From assembly GCA_900551435.1 (NCBI GenBank), contig URVW01000081.1, positions 1 to 8,592 on the forward strand: a stretch of DNA of 8,592 nt. The letters are read 5' to 3'. The notes beneath the pieces were generated by a model that worked only from the letters and a program-made list of their open reading frames with translations, had not been told where the DNA came from and made no database searches. The DNA is from an uncultured Faecalibacterium sp. Lineage in GTDB: Bacteria; Bacillota; Clostridia; Oscillospirales; Ruminococcaceae. Of the stretch, positions 1 through 6,637 are shown piece after piece (the first letter of the stretch is position 1; each line of letters begins with the position of its first letter). The translations under genes and the position numbers were made by a program.

Positions 1-310
1 GAAGCCAACAAGGTGGGCTACGAACTGGCAATGCGTTTCACCAAAGGCAAGTATGGATGCAAAATTGCATCAGCTTGATTTGCTTAACGGCTCGAAAGAG
101 CGTGTGAGCGAAGCAGAGTATTGGGCAAAGCGGCGCGGTCAGCTGAAACTTGACCGTAAAAATGCAGCCTTGATTGCAGCCGGACAGCAGCCTAAAGAAA
201 AGAAGTTTGAAACCGCAAAAGAAATTCTGCGGCGTCAGATTACGGATGTTCTGGGCAGTGCAGCGAGCTTTGAAGAATTTTCTGACAGGCTCATATCGCT
301 ATTGTCTGTG
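1..310 (+). pseudogene. Decayed relaxase (mobilization nuclease) remnant
   Basis: Two pieces of one relaxase appear to be joined out of frame. The first piece, in frame 1 (bases 1-51), reads EANKVGYELAMRFTKGK, which resembles the stretch just before the metal-binding histidine motif of MobA/VirD2-like relaxases of Clostridia elements. It then shifts and stops at 76-78. The second piece, in frame 2 (about 62-303), carries KERVSEAEYWAKRRGQ and later SFEEFSDRLI, resembling the region behind the nuclease domain of the same family. The histidine-rich catalytic part expected between them is missing, so no active relaxase can be made. After about base 303 the reading runs into a terminator and family resemblance ends. 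An ATG at 53 opens a 103-codon frame, but it is probably only the surviving tail. The 5' part lies outside the window. Family assignment is from remembered motifs, not a search. Confidence 0.72.
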
Positions 311-318
311 GTCTTTGG

Positions 319-355
319 CAGGGTGCGTCCTATTCAGGGGCGCACCCTGTTTTTT
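319..355 (+). terminator. Rho-independent terminator after the relaxase remnant
   Basis: A perfect 9-bp stem, CAGGGTGCG (319-327) with CGCACCCTG (341-349), encloses a 13-base loop and is followed directly by six T on the plus strand (350-355). The minus strand has no T-run after the stem, so the terminator works for the plus direction only. It ends just before the stop codon of the convergent SIR2-like gene and so separates the two transcripts. Confidence 0.88.
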
Positions 356-360
356 GTTCG

Positions 361-1323
361 TTAGCATCCGCTTTGCTGTGAAATCATTTCATAAATATCC
401 AACAGATACTCTGGATTCGCCGAATTCTCTCTAAATTCATACGAAATACTCTGATATTGAACACCAAACGATTCTAGTACCTTTTCTTTTGCCTTTTCTT
501 TTGCTACATCTTCTTCTGTTTCTGCTTTCTGCTGTTGGGGAGCATAGAAGAAAATCTCATTTGAAATCTCTAGCTTTTCTTTGAATCTAGTACGCTTATT
601 TAAGAGCCACCATATATCAGTTTCCGAAAAATCAAGGCCAAAACCAATAAAATAAACCGTTCCTGCAAAAAACAAATCAACCCACGTCTGAAATTGAACT
701 GTTGCAATTTTCTTTTGGGTTATATCTGATTGTGTCTTATTAGGGAATTTCATTTCCATTGGATTATCAGTCGTTTTTCCACCAAGTCTTCCATGCTTAA
801 TGAAATCATCCATTTTGCTAATTGCACCGCAATAGTGATCCAGACCCAACATTACACTTTTAGGTGCCACCGCATCTCCATGAACTTTCCAAAGCGTGAT
901 CGATTTTTTGTTGTACTCGTAAACATAATTTCTGCGAATACTATAAATCTTTTCGGAATTGTTCTGGGAAATAAGTTTAGCATTCTGTAATAGTAGCAGA
1001 TGCTCTACAAGTCCATCGTAATTCGTTGTCAAAATATCTGTTATCTCATTTTCATCTAAAAACCCCAAAAAATTTTTTGATGCATCTTTTAATTCAACCT
1101 TATCAAAGTCTGGAAGCTCTCTACAAATTTTGCTTTTTAATGTTTCCTCATCCAACTCATGTTTACCGAGATAATTCATTTCATATTGAAATGTATACGG
1201 AATAGCCTTTTGAACCTTATCTGAAAAATCAAAACAGCCAATCAGCTGTCCCCATGCTGGCACATTCCCAACCAACGCCCTTGTAAATCCATTTCCTAAA
1301 AATACAGCTTTTCTTCTACTCAT
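361..1323 (-). CDS. Stand-alone SIR2-like (NAD-hydrolase type) protein, candidate defence gene
   Basis: This 320-residue protein has the layout of the SIR2-like superfamily. A dinucleotide-binding start FLGNGFTRAL lies at residues 8-17, the hallmark TTNYD at 99-103, WKVHGD with the likely catalytic histidine H148 at 145-150, and FIGFGLDFSETDIWWL near 225-240, the usual GxxxxDxDI-type closing motif. No membrane segment, signal peptide or second domain is seen, and there is a short charged lysine/glutamate stretch near 267-282. Known SIR2-like proteins of this kind cleave NAD+ in anti-phage systems such as Thoeris ThsA, DSR and SIR2-associated Argonautes. True deacetylase sirtuins normally carry a zinc-binding cysteine module, which is not evident here. 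The ATG start is well fixed, because an in-frame TAA lies at 1333-1335, four codons upstream; the ribosome site is weak. The gene is much more AT-rich than the operon to its right and sits beside a relaxase remnant, suggesting horizontal acquisition. No partner gene is visible. An NADase role in defence is inference. Confidence 0.82.
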   Translation of the reverse strand: MSRRKAVFLGNGFTRALVGNVPAWGQLIGCFDFSDKVQKAIPYTFQYEMNYLGKHELDEETLKSKICRELPDFDKVELKDASKNFLGFLDENEITDILTTNYDGLVEHLLLLQNAKLISQNNSEKIYSIRRNYVYEYNKKSITLWKVHGDAVAPKSVMLGLDHYCGAISKMDDFIKHGRLGGKTTDNPMEMKFPNKTQSDITQKKIATVQFQTWVDLFFAGTVYFIGFGLDFSETDIWWLLNKRTRFKEKLEISNEIFFYAPQQQKAETEEDVAKEKAKEKVLESFGVQYQSISYEFRENSANPEYLLDIYEMISQQSGC

Positions 1324-1410
1324 TATCTTTCTTTAACCTCGTCTTACCTTACATCGGTCAATCTATGATTTCGGATTTCATCTTCCACGGACACCTGCAT
1401 GGAACTTGTC

Positions 1411-1488
1411 GGGGCAAAGCCCCTCCATCTGCTAACGCAGACCGTTCCGTCGCTTAAAAGCCCCACTGGGGCTTTCATTGCTTCGCAA
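1411..1488. repeat. Cluster of four small hairpins in the SIR2-tRNA gap
   Basis: Four separate inverted repeats lie within 78 bases: GGGGC-aaa-GCCCC (1411-1423), CTGC-taac-GCAG (1429-1440), AAAGCCCC-act-GGGGCTTT (1457-1475) and TTGC-ttc-GCAA (1478-1488). The first and third share the core GGGGC/GCCCC. No convincing gene lies in 1324-1561. The third hairpin ends in only three T, so it is at best a weak terminator. The cluster could be the end of an integrated element, an intergenic repeat family, or a structured RNA; the sequence alone does not decide. Confidence 0.6.
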
Positions 1489-1510
1489 ACGCTAATTTTC
1501 CGAAGAAAAC

Positions 1511-1556
1511 AAATAATCCGAACCCATCTCCTATCGGAAACAAGTTCGGATTATTT
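1511..1556 (-). terminator. Long-stem hairpin downstream of tRNA-Pro, likely its terminator
   Basis: A perfect 13-bp inverted repeat pairs AAATAATCCGAAC (1511-1523) with GTTCGGATTATTT (1544-1556) around a 20-base loop. It begins five bases past the encoded CCA end of the tRNA. On the minus strand it is followed by a T-rich tract (TGTTTTC), and on the plus strand the second arm runs into further T, so it may act in both directions. It would stop tRNA transcription and also any read-through from the upstream comF operon before it reaches the SIR2-like gene. Confidence 0.68.
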
Positions 1557-1561
1557 TTGTT

Positions 1562-1639
1562 TGGTCCGAGTGGCGAGAATCGAACTCACGGCCTCTTGAA
1601 CCCCATTCAAGCGCGCTACCAAAACTGCGCTACACCCGG
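1562..1639 (-). tRNA. tRNA-Pro (anticodon GGG)
   Basis: The minus strand folds into a full cloverleaf. The acceptor stem pairs CCGGGTG with CACTCGG, including one G-T pair. The D-arm is GCGC/GCGC around AGTTTTGGTA. The anticodon stem is CTTGA/TCAAG with loop ATGGGGT, which gives anticodon GGG at 1602-1604 for proline codons CCC and CCU. The T-arm is GTGAG-TTCGATT-CTCGC. The discriminator is A and CCA is encoded (1562-1564). Total length is 78 bases including CCA. The 3' end points toward the accessory DNA on the left, so the gene may be an integration site. Confidence 0.96.
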
Positions 1640-1673
1640 ATATCTGTAAGCGGTCATCGCTCACAGCTCATTT

Positions 1674-1702
1674 AGTATACCCGAGAGAGGCTGTTTTGTC
1701 AA
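1674..1702 (-). promoter_or_regulatory. Consensus sigma-70-type promoter for tRNA-Pro
   Basis: On the minus strand a perfect -35 TTGACA (1697-1702) and a -10 TATACT (1674-1679, five of six matches) are separated by exactly 17 bases. The predicted start lies about 25-30 bases upstream of the tRNA 5' end, leaving a short leader for RNase P to remove. The promoter begins only nine bases past the comF stop codon, so tRNA-Pro has its own strong promoter independent of the upstream operon. Confidence 0.87.
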
Positions 1703-1711
1703 GCACTTTTT

Positions 1712-2476
1712 TCAAATTTCTTCCTCGGAATTTTCCGCGATGCCCGTGGTGCGCTCGGGTGGGGCGTCAAATTCCACGGCGGCCAGCGCGACGGCAAAGA
1801 CGCTCTCTGCGCCCGCATCGAGAAGCGCCTGTGCACAGGCGGTCACGGTCGCACCGGTGGTGATGACGTCATCGACCAGCAGCAGTCGTTTTCCTTCGAT
1901 CCGTTCCGGGTCCGGGACACCGAACGCACCGGCCACGTTGACCAGCCGTTCTTCCATCGAAAGCTCTTCCTGCCGTGGCGTCGTGCGGGCGCGGGCAAGC
2001 GCCTTTGGGTCCAGCGGGACGCCCACCGCGCGGGCGATGGGCCGCGCCATCCGTTCCGGGACGTTGTAGCCGCGCAGTTTGTTGGACGCCGGGACCGGGA
2101 CCACGGCATCGAAGCTGCGGTCCAGTCCGGGGACCGGCTCCGGCACAGGCTCAAAGCCGTCCATCCGGACCTTGCTGCCGAACAGCAGCTCCGCCATCTC
2201 CACGCCCAGTTCGGACGCCGTCCACGGGGCCGCCGCATATTTGGCGCGGAGGACGGCCCGCCGGACACAGCCCTCGTACCGGAACGGTGCGGCGGCTCCG
2301 GTCAGCCGTCCCAGATAGTGCGCTCCATTCCGCAGACGCATCGTGGGCTTGCGGCGGAGCACTTCCAGCGGCTCGATGCAGTCCGGACAGCGGCGGACCG
2401 TCCCCAGCACCCGATTGCAAAAAGGGCAGCGGCGTGGGTAACATGCCCCGCGCGGCTGCCGCAGAATGCGGCTCAC
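1712..2476 (-). CDS. comF: ComF-family protein (zinc ribbon plus phosphoribosyltransferase domain)
   Basis: The 254-residue product starts with a four-cysteine zinc ribbon, CPFC at 17-20 and CPDC at 30-33. It ends in a type I phosphoribosyltransferase fold with the PRPP loop VDDVITTGAT at about 201-210. ComFC proteins are needed for DNA uptake in competent Firmicutes, and relatives called GntX occur elsewhere; the substrate is not well established. The open frame extends upstream to an ATG at 2635, but that part overlaps the SLH gene and does not look like ComF. The GTG at 2474-2476 lies 20 bases after the SLH stop and gives the usual short lead into the zinc ribbon. The ribosome site before it is poor (AGG at short spacing), so translation may depend on coupling to the SLH gene. 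An ATG at 2442-2444 is out of frame. No comFA helicase gene is nearby. No clear terminator follows; the tRNA-Pro promoter starts nine bases beyond the stop. Confidence 0.88.
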   Translation of the reverse strand: MSRILRQPRGACYPRRCPFCNRVLGTVRRCPDCIEPLEVLRRKPTMRLRNGAHYLGRLTGAAAPFRYEGCVRRAVLRAKYAAAPWTASELGVEMAELLFGSKVRMDGFEPVPEPVPGLDRSFDAVVPVPASNKLRGYNVPERMARPIARAVGVPLDPKALARARTTPRQEELSMEERLVNVAGAFGVPDPERIEGKRLLLVDDVITTGATVTACAQALLDAGAESVFAVALAAVEFDAPPERTTGIAENSEEEI

Positions 2477-2496
2477 GCCGCCTGATCTCAACGCTG

Positions 2497-4650
2497 TCAA
2501 TCGTTCTTGACGGCGATAATGATGCGCACCTTTTTGCCCGCCGTGCAGCCAAAGTTGTCGTACCAGCCGGTGAGCTTGTACTCCTCGGTGTTGACCGACG
2601 CCAGCTTGGTGGGATAATACTGGCCCTTGTACCACAGATAGACCTGCACATCGTCCGCCATCTCATAGCGGGTATCGCCGGACAGCACCGACGCCGCGCC
2701 CACGCGGTCGATCTTCAGCGGCATCAGCTGGACCATCATTTTGATGGAACCGGTCGTCTCCTGACGGGCCGCGATGCCGCCCGCGATGACCGGATACTTG
2801 ATAGCCGTGCTGAAGCTGGTCTGGGAGCCGTTGACGTAGCAGATATAGGTCGCGCCGCCGCCCACGAAGTTCAAGATCTGCTTCAGGGGCGTGCCGGTGA
2901 TCTCGGCCACCTGCTTGAAGCCCAGACTCAGCAGCGAACCGGTGTTGCTGGTCAGCTTCTGCCACGAGGTGCTCAGGATATCGCCCGAGACGATGCCCCA
3001 CAGGATCTCGCTGGTGGTGGGGACCAGCAGGTTCGACACCTGCCCGATGACGGTCGTGGTGGTGGAATCGGTCGTCGTGCCCGTGGTGGTCCCGGTGGTC
3101 GTGCCGGTCGTGGTCGAGCTGCTGGCGTCGTCGCTGGTCTTGAAGCTGGAAATGAAGCCGGTCAGCGAGGAGTAGTTCGCCGCCAGATTCTTCACGTCGT
3201 CCAGAACGCCGTACTTCCACAGGTCGCCGGTGACATCGTTCAGGATGATCCGGTCGATCTGGCCGTTCTCATTGACGGTATAATAGCGGACATCGGAGCT
3301 GCTCAGGTTTACCCCCGATAGGCGGCTGGGACGAACTGTCCCAGCCACACCCTCCGATGTTGTATCCAGAATCTCGACATCATCGGCCAGTGCTGTTTCG
3401 CCCAGAGCCGTTGCCGTTTCGTTGATGGTCCCGCTGACTGAGCGGCTGCTGACCCGCTCGACGCTCTCACCGTCCGTGCCGACCTTGATCTCCACCAGCC
3501 AGCCCGCCGGGAAGTTCAGGCTTTTGTCCACGTTGACCGTGCGGGCGATGCCGTCGGTACAGAGGACCGAGACTTTCTGCAGAACGTCCGCGCCGTTCTC
3601 TTCCACAAGGCTGCGGGATGAGGACTGGACGACGCCGTAGAATACGCTGTCGGCTTCCTCGCCGGTCACGATGCCGGCGGCCTCGTTGTTCATGCCCAGC
3701 AGCAGGGTCACGACCTGACCCACGCCGCCGCCGTTCAGGGACGACACCTGTGCCGCCACCGCCGAGGACCCCAGTGTGTAGGTGCTGCCCGCCACGGTCA
3801 CCGAGGTGGGCGCGCTGGCGCTGGGCGAGACGGCCGTGATCCGGCCCGCAGCACGGCGGGTGTAGACCCACAGGGTCTGCAGACTCTCGCTGTAGTAATA
3901 GACATCGTACTTGTTCAGCTCTGCGGAAGCAGACGCCTTATCGTTGCGGTAGACGCTGACCGGCGTGAAGGGCAGCTGCGTGCCGTCCTCCGCGATGAAG
4001 GGGCCTTTCAGGCTGCTCAGCATGACGCTGGAGGTGTCCACCTGACCGTTCGAAACGGTAAAGCCCAGCGACGTGCCGTAGGTCCCGCCGCTGGCCGTGC
4101 TGGCGGTCAGGGCGTTGTAGAACAGGATGGCGCAGTCCTCATAGTTCATGACCTCGCCCTGCTGGCGGTCCAGCTGGTTGCGCAGACCCAGCTCACTGGC
4201 CTTGTTCAGCTGGGCGCTGGGGAAGGAACCGCTCAGGTCGGTCATCTTATAGCCCAGCAGCTTGAGCACCGCCGTTGCGGCTTCTTCCAGCGTCACGGCG
4301 TTGTCAGGACGGAAGCTGCCGTCCGTGTAGCCGCTCATCCAGCCCTGCTGCACCGCGATGCGGACATAGGGCGCATAGGCGGAAGTCCCGGGCAGGTCCG
4401 TGTACAGGGTCCCGACGGTCCCCTGCGAGCCGACGCTCTCCCGGAAGGACGAATAGGCCACCAGCATCCGGGCCAGAGCGCCGCGGGTGACCACGGCGTT
4501 CAGTGCGCCGGTCTGCGACGGGTCCATGCCGTTCAGGGTGATGGACAGCTGGACCGCCGTGTTGGCGTTCCCGGCTGCCGAAACTGGAACTGCCAGCATC
4601 GACACCGCGATGCTGACCGCCAGCAGGAATGCGATCAGACGTTTTTTCAT
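2497..4650 (-). CDS. Secreted S-layer-homology (SLH) domain protein of the exporter operon
   Basis: This 717-residue protein opens with a clear signal peptide: positively charged MKKR, a hydrophobic core at 5-20, and a likely cut after VSA or VSAA near 23-26. Residues about 45-185 form two to three degenerate SLH repeats. The best has YTDLPGTSAYAPYV at 83-96, GWMSGYTDGSFRPDN at 103-117 and a following helix to about 134; a weaker third unit covers about 147-181. SLH domains normally bind pyruvylated secondary cell-wall polymer, so the protein is probably wall-bound outside the membrane. The rest (about 200-717) is beta-rich and unrecognised. It is interrupted by a threonine-rich linker near 511-533 that splits it into two parts. 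AAGGAGAT (4655-4662) is an excellent ribosome site, and the start lies 12 bases after the permease stop, so it should be co-transcribed with the transporter. Its role there, as substrate, wall anchor or accessory, is not known. Confidence 0.86.
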   Translation of the reverse strand: MKKRLIAFLLAVSIAVSMLAVPVSAAGNANTAVQLSITLNGMDPSQTGALNAVVTRGALARMLVAYSSFRESVGSQGTVGTLYTDLPGTSAYAPYVRIAVQQGWMSGYTDGSFRPDNAVTLEEAATAVLKLLGYKMTDLSGSFPSAQLNKASELGLRNQLDRQQGEVMNYEDCAILFYNALTASTASGGTYGTSLGFTVSNGQVDTSSVMLSSLKGPFIAEDGTQLPFTPVSVYRNDKASASAELNKYDVYYYSESLQTLWVYTRRAAGRITAVSPSASAPTSVTVAGSTYTLGSSAVAAQVSSLNGGGVGQVVTLLLGMNNEAAGIVTGEEADSVFYGVVQSSSRSLVEENGADVLQKVSVLCTDGIARTVNVDKSLNFPAGWLVEIKVGTDGESVERVSSRSVSGTINETATALGETALADDVEILDTTSEGVAGTVRPSRLSGVNLSSSDVRYYTVNENGQIDRIILNDVTGDLWKYGVLDDVKNLAANYSSLTGFISSFKTSDDASSSTTTGTTTGTTTGTTTDSTTTTVIGQVSNLLVPTTSEILWGIVSGDILSTSWQKLTSNTGSLLSLGFKQVAEITGTPLKQILNFVGGGATYICYVNGSQTSFSTAIKYPVIAGGIAARQETTGSIKMMVQLMPLKIDRVGAASVLSGDTRYEMADDVQVYLWYKGQYYPTKLASVNTEEYKLTGWYDNFGCTAGKKVRIIIAVKND
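3049..3120 (-). repeat. Tandem 12-base repeat encoding a threonine-rich linker
   Basis: Within the SLH gene an imperfect 12-base unit encoding Thr-Thr-Thr-Gly is repeated about four times (residues about 511-533), flanked by serine- and threonine-rich codons. The product is a flexible, probably extended linker between two beta-rich parts of the exported protein. Such repeats can change copy number between strains. Confidence 0.75.
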
Positions 4651-4662
4651 AATGATCTCCTT

Positions 4663-5865
4663 TTAATCATACCGCAGGGCTTCGATGGGGTTGAGCCGTG
4701 CCGCGCGCTTGGCCGGCAGATAGCCGAACAGCACGCCGATGCCCACCGAGATGCCAAATGCGACGGCGATGGAGTTGAACGACGGGCTGACCGTGACATC
4801 GATGTCGGTGGAGAGCATCGGCAGGATGCGGTTGGCCGCCATCGAGACGATATAGCCCAGCACGATGCCCAGCACACCGCCCAGCGCGGAAGTGGTCGCG
4901 GCTTCGACCACGAACTGCGACAGGATGGTCCGCTCCTTTGCGCCCAAAGCTTTTCGGATGCCGATCTCGCGGGTGCGCTCGGTCACCGACACGAGCATGA
5001 TGTTCATGATGCCGATGCCGCCCACCAGCAGCGAGATGCTGGCGATGCCGGTGAGGATGATGATGACCATGTTGATCATGTTGTTCATCTCTTCCAGCCA
5101 CTCGCTGGCGCTGTAGACGTAATAGGCGTTATCGCTCTTGAACAGGTCGTACAGGCCGGATTCCATGGCCGTTTTGGCCTCGTTGGCCTTGTTCTCGTCG
5201 GTCATGATGGCGATGTAGTTCTTGGCCATGGCCGTATTGGACAGGCGCATGGCCGTGGTGTAGGGCAGGTAGATGCAGTCATCGTCCGTGCCCTGCTGCA
5301 TCGAAGTGTCATTCACCTTGGCCGCCAGCACGCCCACGATGCGGAACTTATAGGCGCCCATCTTGATGGTCTGGCCCACGCCCCGTCCGCTGAAAGCCAC
5401 GCGGTTGAGGTAATCGCCGATGACGCAGACCTGTTTGTGGTCCTTCATATCCATGTACTGCAGACCGCGCCCCTTGGCGACGGTGTAGTTCTTCATGCTG
5501 GTAAAGTTTTCATCCACGCCCAAAACGGCGCTGTAACGGTAGGTCGTGGTCCCCACCTTGGGGGTGTTGTTGCCGAAGTCGATCTGCGGCGAGACGCCCT
5601 TCAGCAGGTCGGGGTTCTTGTCCACGATGTTGTACACGTCCTCCACCGAGACGGTGCGGGAGCCGTAGCCCCAGATGTTCACATTCAGGGTGTTCGTGCC
5701 CAGTGCCGAAAAACTGTCGCGCATGCTCTTGGTCATGCCGTTGCCCAGACCGACGATGACGATGACCGCCATGACGCCGATGATGATGCCCAGCATGGTC
5801 AAAAAGGTACGCAGTTTGTTGCTCCAGACGTTCTGGATGGCTTGCCGGAACGTTTCAACGATCAT
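4663..5865 (-). CDS. MacB/FtsX-type ABC transporter permease
   Basis: The 400-residue protein has the standard MacB-family layout. A first membrane helix lies near residues 21-40 (starting FLTMLGIIIGVMAV). A large extracytoplasmic MacB_PCD-like domain runs from about 45 to 255. Three more helices lie near 264-290, 324-345 and 366-383. The family signatures TERTREIGIRKALGA (295-309) and the C-terminal PAKRAARLNPIEALRYD are intact. MacB-type permeases do not pump through a membrane channel; in characterised members ATP hydrolysis drives mechanical movement of the outer domain. The closest described Gram-positive arrangement is Bacillus YknXYZ, which protects against the SdpC toxin. The start overlaps the ATPase stop in ATGA (5862-5865), with AAAGGAGG inside the end of the ATPase gene, indicating translational coupling. 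The exported or expelled substrate cannot be read from the sequence. Confidence 0.95.
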   Translation of the reverse strand: MIVETFRQAIQNVWSNKLRTFLTMLGIIIGVMAVIVIVGLGNGMTKSMRDSFSALGTNTLNVNIWGYGSRTVSVEDVYNIVDKNPDLLKGVSPQIDFGNNTPKVGTTTYRYSAVLGVDENFTSMKNYTVAKGRGLQYMDMKDHKQVCVIGDYLNRVAFSGRGVGQTIKMGAYKFRIVGVLAAKVNDTSMQQGTDDDCIYLPYTTAMRLSNTAMAKNYIAIMTDENKANEAKTAMESGLYDLFKSDNAYYVYSASEWLEEMNNMINMVIIILTGIASISLLVGGIGIMNIMLVSVTERTREIGIRKALGAKERTILSQFVVEAATTSALGGVLGIVLGYIVSMAANRILPMLSTDIDVTVSPSFNSIAVAFGISVGIGVLFGYLPAKRAARLNPIEALRYD

Positions 5866-6623
5866 GCGCCCGCCTCCTTTTTCTCATTCTGTTCCGGTTC
5901 CACCGGAAGAAGGGTCGGCTGCACGATGGCCTCCGGGGCGCGGGAGTCGCCGTCGTAGACGACCTGACCATCCTCCAAGCGGATGATGCGTTCAGCCTGA
6001 ACGGCGATGGAGTTGTCGTGGGTGATGAGCACCACGGTGTGGCCCTCTTCGTGCATCTGCTGCAGCATCCCCAGCACCTCGCGGCCGGTGTGCGAGTCCA
6101 GCGCACCGGTCGGCTCGTCGGCCAGAATGACCGCCGGGTTGCGCACCAGCGCCCGCGCGATGGACACACGCTGCTGCTGACCGCCGGAGAGCTGGTTGGG
6201 TTTGTTCTTGATCTTGTCGCCCAGCCCCACCTGCTCCAGCACCTCGCGGGCGCGGCGGTGGCGTTCGGCGCGGGGGATGCCCGCATAGACCAGCGGGACC
6301 TCAACGTTCTCCAGCAGGTTCAGCTTCGGCAGCAGGTTGTACTGCTGGAAGATGAAGCCCAGCATCTCGTTGCGGATGGATGCCAGCTCGTTGCGGTTCA
6401 TCTTGCCCACATCTTTGCCGTTCAGCCGGTAGGTCCCGTGGGTGGGCACATCCAGACAGCCGATGATGTTCATGCAGGTCGATTTGCCCGAACCCGACTG
6501 GCCGACGATGGCAACGAACTCGCCTTTTTCAATTTTCATAGAGATATGATCTGCGGCCTTTACCGTGGTGTCGCCCATCTGGTAATACTTGCAGACCTCC
6601 TCAAACTCGATCAGAGCGCTCAT
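5862..6623 (-). CDS. MacB/LolD-type ABC transporter ATP-binding protein
   Basis: This 253-residue ATPase has every expected motif: Walker A GQSGSGKST at 41-49, Q-loop in FIFQQYNLLP around 91-99, ABC signature LSGGQQQRVSIARAL at 145-159, Walker B VILADEPTGALDS at 165-177, and the H-loop histidine in LITHD at 202. The LADEPTGALDS wording is typical of the MacB/LolD/FtsE group that pairs with FtsX-like permeases. After the domain ends near 228 there is a roughly 25-residue proline- and glutamate-rich tail of no known role. It is cytoplasmic and should form a homodimer driving the permease encoded next. The start has the ribosome site GGGAGGAA (6627-6634) and lies 14 bases after the adaptor stop. 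Confidence 0.96.
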   Translation of the reverse strand: MSALIEFEEVCKYYQMGDTTVKAADHISMKIEKGEFVAIVGQSGSGKSTCMNIIGCLDVPTHGTYRLNGKDVGKMNRNELASIRNEMLGFIFQQYNLLPKLNLLENVEVPLVYAGIPRAERHRRAREVLEQVGLGDKIKNKPNQLSGGQQQRVSIARALVRNPAVILADEPTGALDSHTGREVLGMLQQMHEEGHTVVLITHDNSIAVQAERIIRLEDGQVVYDGDSRAPEAIVQPTLLPVEPEQNEKKEAGA

Positions 6624-6637
6624 TGATTCCTCCCGTG

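Noticed and set aside
1324..1400. Promoter for the SIR2-like gene
   Set aside because: A TTGACC is present on the minus strand near 1353-1358, but no good -10 lies at proper spacing before the start codon, so I did not list it.
1..1561. Direct repeat of the tRNA-Pro 3' end as an attachment-site duplicate
   Set aside because: Reading the left part by eye I found no copy of the tRNA T-arm or acceptor sequence. A far attachment site, if any, is outside the window.
1399..1599. Plus-strand open frame of 66 codons running into the tRNA
   Set aside because: It reads through the hairpin cluster and antisense through the tRNA-Pro gene, with no ribosome site. The ending VRVARIELTAS is the typical antisense translation of a tRNA T-arm.
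2442..2444. ATG as alternative comF start
   Set aside because: It is out of frame with the zinc ribbon and phosphoribosyltransferase domain.
2477..2635. N-terminal extension of comF to the ATG at 2635
   Set aside because: It lies mostly inside the SLH gene in another frame, shows no ComF-like residues, and would put 53 unusual residues before the zinc ribbon.
3049..3120. CRISPR-like array
   Set aside because: The 12-base units are contiguous, coding and without spacers; they encode a threonine linker.
1975..3321. Long plus-strand open frame of 448 codons
   Set aside because: It is antisense to comF and the SLH gene, its product is low-complexity Arg/Gly/Pro/Ala, and it has no ribosome site. 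It is a shadow of GC-rich codons.
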